From contig NZ_VYKJ01000006.1 in the NCBI RefSeq assembly GCF_008710095.1, forward strand, positions 186,001 through 250,000: a DNA stretch of 64,000 bases. Reading direction: 5' to 3'. Source of the stretch: Affinibrenneria salicis. Lineage in GTDB: Bacteria > Pseudomonadota > Gammaproteobacteria > Enterobacterales > Enterobacteriaceae. Of the stretch, positions 53,761 through 62,718 are shown in pieces. Below the pieces are notes generated by a model that worked only from the letters and a program-made list of their open reading frames with translations, ran no database searches and was not told the origin of the DNA. The position numbers and the translations under genes are program-made. Position 1 is the first letter of the stretch. Every line of letters begins with the position of its first letter.

Positions 53761-55079
53761 CGTTGACTGCATCCCGCGGCCATTAACGCTTCGATATCGT
53801 CGGCCTCTTTCACCACGCTGTCGGTCAGGTTCTCATTGCCGTCCGCCGTGATCAGAATGTCATCTTCAATGCGGATGCCGATACCGCGGTATTCAGCCGG
53901 CACGTCCGCATCCGGCGCGATATACAGCCCCGGTTCGACCGTCAGCACCATGCCCGGCTGCAGAACGCGTCCGCGGTCGCTGCTGCCGTAGTGACCGACA
54001 TCGTGCACGTCCAGCCCCAGCCAGTGACCGAGGCCGTGCATATAGAACTGGCGGTGCGCCTGTTCCGCGATCAGTTTTTCCGTCTCGCCGTGCAGAATGC
54101 CCAGCCGCACCAGACCGTTGACCATAATGCGCACCACGTCTTCGTTGACGTCATGAATGCTGCGTCCCGGACCATACAGCTCCAGCGCTTTATTCAGCGA
54201 CGCCAGCACGATGTCGTATACCGCGCGCTGCGCCGGACTGAATTTGCCGTTGACCGGGAAGGTGCGCGTGATATCGCCCGCGTAGCCCTGATATTCGCAG
54301 CCGGCGTCAATCAGCACCAAATCGCCGTCCTGCAGCGGCGATTCATTTTCGGTGTAATGCAGAATGCAGCCGTTCGCCCCGCCGCCGACGATGGTGTTAT
54401 AGGAAGGATAGCGGGCGCCGTGGAGATTGAATTCATGCAGAATTTCTCCTTCGAGCTGGTATTCGTACATGCCGGGTCGGCATGCCTGCATGGCGCGGGT
54501 ATGGGCCAGCGCGCTGATCTGCCCGGCGCGGCGCAGGATCTCCATTTCACGCGGCGATTTGAACAGGCGCATTTCGTGCACCCACGGCCGCCAGTCGGTC
54601 ATTGTAGCCGGCGCGCGCAGATTTTGACGCGCGCCGCGCCGCAGCTTATCCAGCGCGGAGAACAGCAGATTATCGGCGTAGTCGTAAAGCCCCTGGGCGT
54701 GATAAACCACCGCCAGTCCGTTCAGCAGCAGGTGCAGTTGGGCATCGATTTCGTCGAACGGCAGGGCGCGGTCTACGCCGAGTTTTTCCGGCGCGGCCTG
54801 CTGGCCGAGACGCCGTCCAAACCAGATCTCCGCGGTCAGATCGCGCACGCGGTTAAACAGCACGCTGTGGTGGTGCGTCTCGTCGCTTTTGATCAACAGC
54901 AGCGCGGCTTCCGGCTCGTTAAAACCGGTGAAATACCAGAAATCGCTGTTCTGACGGTAGGGATACTCGCTGTCGGCGCTGCGCGTTGATTCCGGGGCGG
55001 CGAAAATAATCGCCGCGCTGCCCGGCGCCATCTTTTTCAGCAGCGCCGCGCGGCGGCGGAGATACTCTTGTTGGTTCAT
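53757..55079 (-). CDS. pepP: Xaa-Pro aminopeptidase P
   Basis: 440 residues (E. coli 441) from the ATG at 55079 with CAGGAG 7 bases upstream; an open frame continues 132 bases further up into ygfB and is ignored. Metal ligands of the M24 family are all present: LIDAGCEYQGYAGDITRTFP (two Asp), HGLGHWLGLDVHD (His), LTVEPGLY (Glu) and GIGIRIEDD (Glu). It removes N-terminal residues before proline. Operon with ubiH and ubiI. Confidence 0.96.
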   Translation of the reverse strand: MNQQEYLRRRAALLKKMAPGSAAIIFAAPESTRSADSEYPYRQNSDFWYFTGFNEPEAALLLIKSDETHHHSVLFNRVRDLTAEIWFGRRLGQQAAPEKLGVDRALPFDEIDAQLHLLLNGLAVVYHAQGLYDYADNLLFSALDKLRRGARQNLRAPATMTDWRPWVHEMRLFKSPREMEILRRAGQISALAHTRAMQACRPGMYEYQLEGEILHEFNLHGARYPSYNTIVGGGANGCILHYTENESPLQDGDLVLIDAGCEYQGYAGDITRTFPVNGKFSPAQRAVYDIVLASLNKALELYGPGRSIHDVNEDVVRIMVNGLVRLGILHGETEKLIAEQAHRQFYMHGLGHWLGLDVHDVGHYGSSDRGRVLQPGMVLTVEPGLYIAPDADVPAEYRGIGIRIEDDILITADGNENLTDSVVKEADDIEALMAAGCSQR

Positions 55080-55122
55080 CGGCTGCTCCTGCAAAGGCAT
55101 CCCGACGCGGGGGGCGTCAGGA

Positions 55123-55707
55123 TTAATGCAATGTCGGTTTTTTCTGTTCCGGCGCGTAGAGTTTAGGGCGACCGAATTCGCTATGGCACAGAATGGCGGC
55201 CATGCGCACATACTCGATCACTTCTTCCAGCGACTGCTCCAGCTCTTCCTGGTCTTCTTCTTCATCGTAGCCCAGCTGAGCGATGTTGCGCAGGTCGTCG
55301 ATGGCTTCTTTCATTTCGCCATCCAGTCTTTCCAGCCGCGCCTTCGCCATACCCAGTCCGAGCAGAAAGTGATTAACCCAGCCCGCCAGACCGTCGGCCC
55401 GGTCGAATACGCTGACGTCGTCGTCATTATCGTCCGGCAGCAGCAGCTGGAACATGAAACCGTCATCCTCCAGCGTTTCGCGCGTGACCTGGTACAGTTG
55501 CTGCAGCGGCTGCGATAGCGTCAGCGGGAACGCCAGACCGTCGTTGGTCAGCTCGTGAATCAGCGTCTGCCAGCTGTCGTCCCGGTGGCCGCCGCACAGC
55601 AACCCGCTGATCAGCCCGTGCATTTCGGCCGCGGTCAGGGCCACCTGCTGCTGATATAAAATATGATTGATGGCTTTATAGCCCGGAAATGTATTCTCTA
55701 TAGACAT
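55123..55707 (-). CDS. ygfB: UPF0149 family protein YgfB
   Basis: 194 residues (E. coli about 192), UPF0149 family, all-alpha. Conserved features include [14 protein letters not shown] near the N-terminus and the acidic [16 protein letters not shown] and [24 protein letters not shown] segments. Its exact role is unclear. It lies 43 bases before pepP and divergent from zapA. Confidence 0.93.
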   Translation of the reverse strand: MSIENTFPGYKAINHILYQQQVALTAAEMHGLISGLLCGGHRDDSWQTLIHELTNDGLAFPLTLSQPLQQLYQVTRETLEDDGFMFQLLLPDDNDDDVSVFDRADGLAGWVNHFLLGLGMAKARLERLDGEMKEAIDDLRNIAQLGYDEEEDQEELEQSLEEVIEYVRMAAILCHSEFGRPKLYAPEQKKPTLH

Positions 55708-55897
55708 GCGTTTTCGTCATCGTTGGCAGGGTTCGTTCGTGTTATGCTACCACCAGGCACCGTCGCTATACCAGAAAGGGGTTGTATCTTCTATTTTGGC
55801 TATATTATAGTGACGCCCGCCGTTAACCAGACCGTTGTCATGTAGCGCGGAGCAGCGCTGGCGCGGGCGCGGAAACGAATCAAAGCAGGAAGGTGGC

Positions 55898-56227
55898 ATG
55901 TCTGCACAACCGGTAGATATTCAGATTTTTGGTCGTTCGTTAAGGGTGAATTGCCCGCCGGAGCAACAGGAAGCGTTGAATCAGGCGGCAGACGACCTTA
56001 ACCAGCGCCTGCAGGACTTAAAAGAACGTACCAGAGTGACCAACACGGAGCAGCTGGTGTTTATTGCGGCGCTTAACGTATGTCACGAACTGGCTCAGGA
56101 ACGGTTGAAAACCCGTGATTACGCGGCCAATATGGAACAGCGCATCCGGATGCTGCAACAGACCATCGAACAGGCGCTGCTGGAGCAGGGCCGCATTGGC
56201 GAACGCCCGGGCGTACAGTTCGAATAA
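55898..56227 (+). CDS. zapA: Cell division protein ZapA
   Basis: 109 residues as in E. coli, starting [31 protein letters not shown] at 55898 with AGGAAGG upstream. N-terminal beta domain followed by a long coiled coil (residues 30-100, rich in Q/E/L). It bundles FtsZ filaments and binds ZapB at the division site. It precedes ssrS as in E. coli. Confidence 0.95.
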   Translation: MSAQPVDIQIFGRSLRVNCPPEQQEALNQAADDLNQRLQDLKERTRVTNTEQLVFIAALNVCHELAQERLKTRDYAANMEQRIRMLQQTIEQALLEQGRIGERPGVQFE

Positions 56228-56310
56228 CGTCCATTCAGGCGGAAAGTGTGGTATTTGGGTTAACATGAAGCTGTCTGGCGTGTTAAGGTTAGTTCCAGAC
56301 AACGAATAAA

Positions 56311-56493
56311 ATTTCTCTGAGGTGTTTGCTGACGGGCTAGTCCCCTGAGCCGATATTTCAAACCAACAGAATGTAATGCTCTGCGGCTGGTGAGCATGCC
56401 CGGTTTATCCGGGAAGCCTTAAAGCTGCGACGTTATGTTCACCTTGAACCAAGGGTTCAAGGGTTACGGCCTGTGGCGGCATCTCGGAGATCC
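56311..56493 (+). ncRNA. ssrS: 6S RNA
   Basis: 183 bases closely matching E. coli 6S RNA: ATTTCTCTGAGGTG near the 5' end, the strongly conserved TCCCCTGAGCCGATATTTCA, GGTGAGCATG, GAAGCCTTAAA, ACCTTGAACCAAGGGTTCAA, and the closing GGCGGCATCTCGGAGA. The central bubble and terminal stem are kept. It binds sigma-70 RNA polymerase and dampens promoters in stationary phase. It is followed directly by fau. The ends are set by alignment from memory, so may be off by a few bases. Confidence 0.95.
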
Positions 56494-56529
56494 CCTTTCT
56501 TTTTTGTTTCGGCTTTGACGGACTCCCGT

Positions 56530-57144
56530 ATGCAGCCATCTTCTTCAGGTCCGCCTTGCGCGGCGCAAACCCGACAGCTTATCCGTCAGACCGTGCGTCA
56601 GCGTCGTCGTCAGCTCAGCGCGCAGCAGCAGGCGGAATTCGCCGCTCAATTGGTCGCCCGGCTCGACAACCATCCCCGTATTCGCCAGGCGCAGCGCGTC
56701 GCGCTCTTTCTGTCGTTCGACGGCGAACTGGACACCGCGCCGCTTATCCGCCGCTTCTGGCAACTGCAAAAACAGGTTTACCTGCCGGTATTGCATCCGT
56801 TCAGCCCCGGTCATCTGCTGTTTCTGCGTTACGAGGCGCACACGCCGCTGGTGATTAACCGGCTGAAGATCGCCGAGCCGCGGCTGGATGTGCGGCATGT
56901 CCTGCCGGTCGAACGGCTGGACGTGCTGTTTACCCCGCTGGTGGCGTTCGACGAACAGGGGCAGCGTCTGGGAATGGGCGGCGGCTTCTACGATCGCACG
57001 CTGCAGCACTGGCGTCGGCGCGGACCGTACCCGATCGGCCTGGCCCATGATTGCCAGCAGGTGTCGCCGTTGCCGGCGGCCGGCTGGGATGTGCCGCTGC
57101 CTGAAATCGTCACGCCGTCGCGCCAGTGGCGTTTTGTTGCCTGA
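56530..57144 (+). CDS. fau: 5-formyltetrahydrofolate cyclo-ligase
   Basis: 204 residues from the ATG at 56530. It has the ATP-binding GMGGGFYDRTL motif near residue 155, KQVYLPVLHPFSPGHLLFLRY, and VLFTPLVAFDEQGQRLG. It converts 5-formyl-THF to 5,10-methenyl-THF. It is 36 bases downstream of 6S RNA, with which it is co-transcribed in E. coli. Its neighbour downstream is nadR on the opposite strand, not serA as in E. coli. Confidence 0.95.
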   Translation: MQPSSSGPPCAAQTRQLIRQTVRQRRRQLSAQQQAEFAAQLVARLDNHPRIRQAQRVALFLSFDGELDTAPLIRRFWQLQKQVYLPVLHPFSPGHLLFLRYEAHTPLVINRLKIAEPRLDVRHVLPVERLDVLFTPLVAFDEQGQRLGMGGGFYDRTLQHWRRRGPYPIGLAHDCQQVSPLPAAGWDVPLPEIVTPSRQWRFVA

Positions 57145-57162
57145 GCGCCGCGCGGCCGGGGT

Positions 57163-58413
57163 TCAGGGCAGCTCGCCCGTCGAACGGTCGTGGCCGAGCA
57201 TCTCCTGCACCAGCTCCACGCAGCGCAGAAAACGGCTGTCGTAATCCGACGCTTTCACATCCACATAGTTGATGTTATTGGCTTTCAGCATCGTTCTGAG
57301 CAAGGATTGAAACTCCGCCCGGTCAACCGAACTGCCGAGACTGCGCAGGCCGTCGGCGACCCAGGGGGTGTTGTTTTCCAGCAGAATCACCAAATCAAAA
57401 CGGTATTCGTCGATTAGCGCCTGAACAAAGGGGTGCTCCCGCCCTTCATACTTTTTGCAGAAGGCCTGAGTGGTGAGAAAGTCGGTGTCGATAAACGCCA
57501 CCTTGTTGGCATATTTCACCGCGAAATCGATGTACTGCGCCTGGCCGAGCGCGATCTTGTCGTAGTCCGAATACTGCAGCGCCATTTCATCGCCGCCGAG
57601 GTGCGAGAAGACGTAATCGCGGCCGTATTCCCAGGCGCTGGTGGTGTTGAAAATATTCGCCAGCTTATTGACCAGCGTCGATTTACCGCTGGATTCGCCG
57701 CCGAGGATGGCGACGGTGCGCACAAAGAACGGTTTGACCTCGGTCGGAATATATTCCCAGTAGCGAAACGGATCGTGGCGGATCTGCGAGCCGCTAATAT
57801 TCATAAAAGAGCGCTGCGGATCGACCAGTACGGTATCGATGCCCAGATGTTCGCGGTACTGCGGCGCATCCTGCTCTTCGCTGGTGTAGACATAGTTGGG
57901 CGCGATGCCTTTCTCCGCCATAAAGGATTTGATGCCGCGGCTCCAGACGTCCCAGCCGTGCGGATAGGGTTCCATGTCCTGCTCGTTAAAGGCGTGGATG
58001 CGAATGTTCTTTTGGTATTTGAAGGTTTGCAGCAGCCAGCGCAACCGGTCGCTGACCGTCGGCTGCTGCGACATGGAGCTGTTTTCAAACAGCTCGCGAT
58101 CGCGAGATTCATCGAAACCGAGAATGACGTGCAGTTCATCCACCTGGCTGCCGGCGCGCTGGATCAGATAGATATGGCCGGTGTGCAGCGGATAAAATTT
58201 ACCAAACACTACGCCGACGCTTTTTTCATGGCGTGGGAATTCCAGACCGAGGAAACGATGCAGCGCTTCCAGTTTTTGTGCGCCGGGGCTTTTGATTTTT
58301 GCGTTAAGTAGCTGGCTTAAATAGCCTTTGGTCATGTCGGTAGCTTCGGCCACCTGTTGCAACGTACAGCCTTTCTGCCGGATGGCGGATTTCAGATAAT
58401 CAAACGATGACAT
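57163..58413 (-). CDS. nadR: NadR: NAD regulator, NMN adenylyltransferase and ribosylnicotinamide kinase
   Basis: 416 residues (E. coli 410), three domains: a helix-turn-helix (1-60, LQQVAEATDMTKGYLSQLLNAKI), an NMN adenylyltransferase with GKFYPLHTGHIYLI around residue 70, and a C-terminal kinase with Walker A GGESSGKSTLVNKL. It represses NAD genes and recycles nicotinamide riboside. A perfect NadR box stands before the gene, indicating autoregulation. Separated from radA by 67 bases. Confidence 0.95.
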   Translation of the reverse strand: MSSFDYLKSAIRQKGCTLQQVAEATDMTKGYLSQLLNAKIKSPGAQKLEALHRFLGLEFPRHEKSVGVVFGKFYPLHTGHIYLIQRAGSQVDELHVILGFDESRDRELFENSSMSQQPTVSDRLRWLLQTFKYQKNIRIHAFNEQDMEPYPHGWDVWSRGIKSFMAEKGIAPNYVYTSEEQDAPQYREHLGIDTVLVDPQRSFMNISGSQIRHDPFRYWEYIPTEVKPFFVRTVAILGGESSGKSTLVNKLANIFNTTSAWEYGRDYVFSHLGGDEMALQYSDYDKIALGQAQYIDFAVKYANKVAFIDTDFLTTQAFCKKYEGREHPFVQALIDEYRFDLVILLENNTPWVADGLRSLGSSVDRAEFQSLLRTMLKANNINYVDVKASDYDSRFLRCVELVQEMLGHDRSTGELP

Positions 58414-58428
58414 AATCCAGGCTCTCCC

Positions 58429-58446
58429 TGTTTAGTTTACTAAACA
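58429..58446. promoter_or_regulatory. NadR operator
   Basis: TGTTTAGTTTACTAAACA is a perfect match to the NadR box TGTTTA-N6-TAAACA, 16 bases upstream of the nadR start. It implies that NadR represses its own gene, either from this gap promoter or as a roadblock to read-through from radA. Confidence 0.85.
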
Positions 58447-58480
58447 AGATAGCACAGAAGGCGGTCGGATAGTTGCGATT

Positions 58481-59866
58481 TTACCAGTCGGCGAGAATAT
58501 CCAGCGCATCGGTCAGTTTCTTCACGCCCGATACCTGCATGCCGACCGGCGGTTTTTTCGGTACGTTGGCCCAGGGGACGATGGCGCGCTTAAAGCCGTG
58601 TTTGGCCGCTTCCGCGATCCGCTCCTGGCCGCTGGGCACCGGGCGAATTTCACCCGCCAGACCCACTTCGCCAAACACCACCAGATCCTGCGGCAAGGGA
58701 CGATCGCGCAGGCTGGAGACCAGCGACAGCAGCAGCGCCAGATCGGCGCTGGTTTCCGTCACCTTGACGCCGCCGACCACGTTGACGAACACGTCCTGGT
58801 CGGACATCTGCAGGCCGCCGTGGCGATGCAGTACCGCCAGCAGGATCGCCAGCCGGTTTTGTTCCAGCCCGACGGCGACCCGGCGCGGGTTGGCCATCAT
58901 CGACTGATCGACCAGCGCCTGAATCTCGACCAGCAGCGGACGAGTGCCTTCCCACACCACCATCACCGAACTGCCGGAGGTGATTTCATCGCCGCGGCTG
59001 AGGAAAATCGCCGACGGGTTGCTGACCTCGCGCAGGCCCTGTTCCGTCATGGCGAATACGCCCAGTTCGTTAACCGCGCCGAAACGGTTTTTATGGCTGC
59101 GCAGGGTGCGAAAGCGCGAATCGCCGTCGCCGTCCAGCAGCACCGAACAGTCGATGCAGTGCTCCAGCACCTTCGGACCGGCCAGCGAACCGTCTTTGGT
59201 GACGTGGCCGACCATGATGATGGCCACGCCCTGGGTTTTGGCGAAGCGGGTCAGGTAGGCGGCGGTTTCGCGCACCTGGGCGACGCTGCCGGGCGACGAC
59301 TGAATATCGGCGAGGTGCATTACCTGGATCGAATCGATCACCATCAGCCGCGGCTGTTCCTGCGAGGCGATCAGGCAGATCTGTTCGATGCTGGTTTCCG
59401 ACAGCATGTTCAGATTCTGCGTCGGCAGACCCAACCGGTGGGCGCGCATAGCCACCTGTTGCAGCGACTCCTCGCCGGTGACGTACAGCGTCTTCATCTG
59501 CTCCGCCAGTTTGCACAGCGTTTGCAGCAGCAGGGTGCTTTTGCCGGCGCCGGGGTTGCCGCCGATTAGAATGGCGCTGCCGGGCACCACGCCGCCGCCC
59601 AGCACCCGATCGAACTCTTTAAAGCCGGTGGAAAAACGCGGCAGCGCTTCCAGACTGATATCCGACAGTTTCTGTACCCGGCTGACCGCGCCGCTCTCTC
59701 CGGCGTAGCCGGTGAAGCGATCCGTGCGCGACGACGCGGGCGCGGCGGCGAGCCGCACCTCGGTAATGCTATTCCACGCCTGGCAGGCGCTGCATTGCCC
59801 CTGCCAGCGCGGATAGTCCGCGCCGCATTCGTTGCATACAAAGGCGCGTTTGGCCGCTTTCGCCAC
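58481..59866 (-). CDS. radA: DNA recombination/repair protein RadA (Sms)
   Basis: 461 residues (E. coli 460). An N-terminal zinc finger (CNECGADYPRWQGQCSACQAW), Walker A GGNPGAGKSTLLLQ, the RadA-specific KNRFG motif (SHKNRFGAVNELG) and a C-terminal Lon-like domain are all present. It is a hexameric helicase for branch migration in recombination. Only eight bases separate it from serB, so they are in one operon. Confidence 0.96.
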   Translation of the reverse strand: MAKAAKRAFVCNECGADYPRWQGQCSACQAWNSITEVRLAAAPASSRTDRFTGYAGESGAVSRVQKLSDISLEALPRFSTGFKEFDRVLGGGVVPGSAILIGGNPGAGKSTLLLQTLCKLAEQMKTLYVTGEESLQQVAMRAHRLGLPTQNLNMLSETSIEQICLIASQEQPRLMVIDSIQVMHLADIQSSPGSVAQVRETAAYLTRFAKTQGVAIIMVGHVTKDGSLAGPKVLEHCIDCSVLLDGDGDSRFRTLRSHKNRFGAVNELGVFAMTEQGLREVSNPSAIFLSRGDEITSGSSVMVVWEGTRPLLVEIQALVDQSMMANPRRVAVGLEQNRLAILLAVLHRHGGLQMSDQDVFVNVVGGVKVTETSADLALLLSLVSSLRDRPLPQDLVVFGEVGLAGEIRPVPSGQERIAEAAKHGFKRAIVPWANVPKKPPVGMQVSGVKKLTDALDILADW

Positions 59867-59874
59867 GGAATACC

Positions 59875-60861
59875 TCAGCTATATTGACGTTGTTCGTGTT
59901 TCAGGCTGCCGCTCAGAATGCACAGTACGCCGAGCAGGTCGGCATGGCGGATGGTGACATTCGTCTGTTCATTGACCTTCGGTTTGGCGCGGTAGGCGAT
60001 GCCCAGTCCGGCCGTTTTGATCATCGGCAGATCGTTGGCGCCGTCGCCGATGGCGACAGTTTGTTCCAGCGGAATGTCCAGTTTCTTCGCCAGCTTACGC
60101 AGGGTGTCGGCCTTATATTTGGCGTCGATGATCGGCCCGACCACCTCGCCGGTCAGTTTGTTGTTCCTGACGCCCATTTCATTGGCGACCGCCGCTACCA
60201 GCTGTAAGCGGTCGCGCAGATGATCGGCGAAATAGGTGAACCCGCCGGAGGCGATGGCGACGTGCCAGCCGCGCGCCTGCAGTTTATGCACCATGACGGT
60301 CAGGCCCGGCATCAGCGGCAGGCCGTCGCGCACCTGGCGCAGGATGGCGGCGTCGGCGCCTTTCAGCGTCGCCACGCGCTGACGCAGGCTGGCCGCGAAA
60401 TCCAGCTCGCCGCGCATGGCGCGTTCGGTCACTTCGGCCACCTGATCGCCGGTGCCGGCGAGGCGGGCGATCTCATCGATACACTCAATCTGAATCGCGG
60501 TGGAATCCATGTCCATCACCAGCAGGCCTGGCTCGCGCAGCGTCGGGGCCTTGCTCATGGCGACGGCGTCCAGCCCCATGTCGTGCGCCAGTCGGGTGGC
60601 GCGCGCGGTGAGCGAACCCGCCAGCCGCACCACCAGATAGCGCTCGACCTGCCAGGCGCTGACGACCACCATCGCCGCGCCGAGCTGGCGCTGATAGCTG
60701 GCCAGAATATGCTTATCGAGAGGGGTGCCGTACAAGAGCCAGCCGGTGTTGCCCGCGCGATAATCCAGCGGCATGACTTCATCGCCGCTCAGCGACAGCG
60801 GCAGACCCGGCCAGCAGTTAATCTCGTCCGGAAGATCGCAGTAGGTCAGACTATGCGGCAT
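59875..60861 (-). CDS. serB: Phosphoserine phosphatase
   Basis: 328 residues (E. coli 322) from the ATG at 60861 (AGGAG 7 bases upstream; a TTG is directly before). HAD motifs MDMDSTAIQIECIDE, SGGFTYF and GDGANDLPMI are intact, after an N-terminal ACT-like region. It makes L-serine from phosphoserine. First gene of serB-radA-nadR and divergent from smp. Confidence 0.96.
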   Translation of the reverse strand: MPHSLTYCDLPDEINCWPGLPLSLSGDEVMPLDYRAGNTGWLLYGTPLDKHILASYQRQLGAAMVVVSAWQVERYLVVRLAGSLTARATRLAHDMGLDAVAMSKAPTLREPGLLVMDMDSTAIQIECIDEIARLAGTGDQVAEVTERAMRGELDFAASLRQRVATLKGADAAILRQVRDGLPLMPGLTVMVHKLQARGWHVAIASGGFTYFADHLRDRLQLVAAVANEMGVRNNKLTGEVVGPIIDAKYKADTLRKLAKKLDIPLEQTVAIGDGANDLPMIKTAGLGIAYRAKPKVNEQTNVTIRHADLLGVLCILSGSLKHEQRQYS

Positions 60862-60964
60862 CAATAGCTCCTAAAAGAAGTTACGGTCAGAAAACAGCGC
60901 AACAAGCTATCCTATCGCTGGCGCTTCTGGCAACATAAAGTATCCAAATTATGCAAGGATTACC

Positions 60965-61630
60965 ATGGTTCGGACCCGGTTGAAATTTCGTCTGCATCGC
61001 ACCGCGATCGTGCTGATTTGCCTGGCCTTGCTGGTAATCCTGATGCAGGGCGCGTCCTATTTTAGCCAGGCGCACCAGATGGCGCGTTCTGAGCAGGTGG
61101 AAGATATCGCCCGCACGCTGACGCGCCAGGTGGCGTTCAGCCTGGCGCCGCTGATGGAAAACAGCGACGATAACCGCCAGAAAATCAATGCCGCGCTGCA
61201 GCTGCTCACCGATCAGAGCCGCATCCTCGACGCCAGCGTTTATCTACAGGATGGTACGCCGATCGCCCGCATGGGTGAAGCGGTGTCGATGCGCGATCGG
61301 CTGGCGCTGGACGGCCGCAGGGTCGGCAGCCACTATAATCACCAACTGGTGCAGTCGATTGAAGGTAAAGACGGACCGATTGGTTTTTTGCGCGCCACGC
61401 TGGATACGCACGTGCTGGCGACCGACGCCAGGCAGGTGGATAATACCACCAATATGTTACGCCTGATGTTGTTGCTGGCGCTGGCGATCGGCATTATTTT
61501 AGCCCGCACGCTGTTGCAGAACCGGCGCAGCCACTGGCAGCAGTCGCCCTATCTGCTTACCGCCAACCGGCCGGTGCGCGATGACGACGCCGGGGAGCGG
61601 CCGGAGACTAACGGCGCCGGGCGACCATAA
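60965..61630 (+). CDS. smp: Membrane protein Smp/YtjB
   Basis: 221 residues (E. coli 214). An N-terminal span ([21 protein letters not shown]), a periplasmic domain of some 130 residues ([26 protein letters not shown]), and a second span ([21 protein letters not shown]) with a short basic tail. Function unknown; conserved next to serB. It overlaps tam by 23 bases on the opposite strand. Confidence 0.9.
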   Translation: MVRTRLKFRLHRTAIVLICLALLVILMQGASYFSQAHQMARSEQVEDIARTLTRQVAFSLAPLMENSDDNRQKINAALQLLTDQSRILDASVYLQDGTPIARMGEAVSMRDRLALDGRRVGSHYNHQLVQSIEGKDGPIGFLRATLDTHVLATDARQVDNTTNMLRLMLLLALAIGIILARTLLQNRRSHWQQSPYLLTANRPVRDDDAGERPETNGAGRP

Positions 61631-62381
61631 ACAGGCGAGGAAACGCCAGCAGGCAGCGGCCGTCGCGGCGCGCCGGATATGCCTGCTGCAGATGTCGGTG
61701 GTAGCGGCGCAGAAATTCCTGCCGCTCCTGCTCATCCAGCGGGGCGAGAAACGGGCGCAGACCGGTGGCGTGCAGCCAGTCGACGATGGCCTGGGCATCA
61801 TCCAGCACGTGATAGTAGGTTGTGCGCCAGATATCCACCTCGCAGCCCTGCCCGGTCAACAGATCGTAATAATCCCCGGCGCTCAGCAGCGCGGGCCGCA
61901 CGCTGTCCGTCGCGCCGATCTTCTCCCGCCACGGCCCTTCGTCCGCGGTCTGGCGCATCAACCGGTGCGTCGGCTGGTCGAGGTTGTCCGGCATCTGCAC
62001 CGCCAGTACGCCGCGCGCGGCCAATTTACCGACCAGATGGGGCAGCAGGCGGTCGTGATCCGTCAGCCATTGCAGCGAAGCGTTGGCGTAGATCAGATCC
62101 TGCGGTTTGTCCGGCCGCCAGCCGGCGATATCCTGCTGGTGGAAGCGACAGGCCGGCAAGCGCTGGCGCGCCTGGCGCAACATGGCGGCGGAGGTATCGA
62201 CGCCGGTGATGTCGGCCTGCGGCCACGCCTGATAAAGCAGTTCGGTGCTGTTGCCCGGGCCGCAGCCCAGATCGCTGAGTGCGGCGATAGCGGGATGTCG
62301 CACGCGGGATAGCAGTTCGATGGCGGGGCGCGTGCGCTCGTCGGCGAAGCGCAGATAGAGTTCGGGGTTCCAGTCGGACAT
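61608..62381 (-). CDS. tam: Trans-aconitate 2-methyltransferase
   Basis: 257 residues, S-adenosylmethionine-dependent. The Rossmann motif [15 protein letters not shown] near residue 35 and [24 protein letters not shown] at the N-terminus are those of Tam, which methylates trans-aconitate (an aconitase inhibitor). [12 protein letters not shown] start with GAGGAGACGCTCA upstream. It is convergent with smp. Confidence 0.93.
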   Translation of the reverse strand: MSDWNPELYLRFADERTRPAIELLSRVRHPAIAALSDLGCGPGNSTELLYQAWPQADITGVDTSAAMLRQARQRLPACRFHQQDIAGWRPDKPQDLIYANASLQWLTDHDRLLPHLVGKLAARGVLAVQMPDNLDQPTHRLMRQTADEGPWREKIGATDSVRPALLSAGDYYDLLTGQGCEVDIWRTTYYHVLDDAQAIVDWLHATGLRPFLAPLDEQERQEFLRRYHRHLQQAYPARRDGRCLLAFPRLFMVARRR

Positions 62382-62718
62382 TGAGCGTCTCCTCGCGGGG
62401 GGCGGTATCGCGCTTCAGCATAGAAGAAACGCGCTGCCCGGCGCCAGCGAAAGCGGATGATCATCGCACGATATGTCGCGGCGCGGCGTTCGCTCCGCCG
62501 TCCGTTATTGCATGCGGCCGGCGCCGGCCTCGACAGGAACAGATGCGGCGTGTTTTGTCCCGTGTAGAGAATCGCCGGGCAAAAATAACTCAATTGATTG
62601 TATCGTGCCGCTAAATCAGAGAAAATGGCCGGCTTATATTTTGATTCCGCTTTGCCTGACGTGGCGACATCGACGCGATGCCGACGCCGGGCGACTAACA
62701 TGAAGAAGCCTGAACAAC
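62382..62718. other. Divergent intergenic region between tam and prfC
   Basis: No gene. About 337 bases; the part near 62580-62650 is AT-rich and probably carries the prfC promoter. A ten-codon frame beginning with the ATG at 62700 lies just before prfC and has no support as a gene. Confidence 0.5.
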
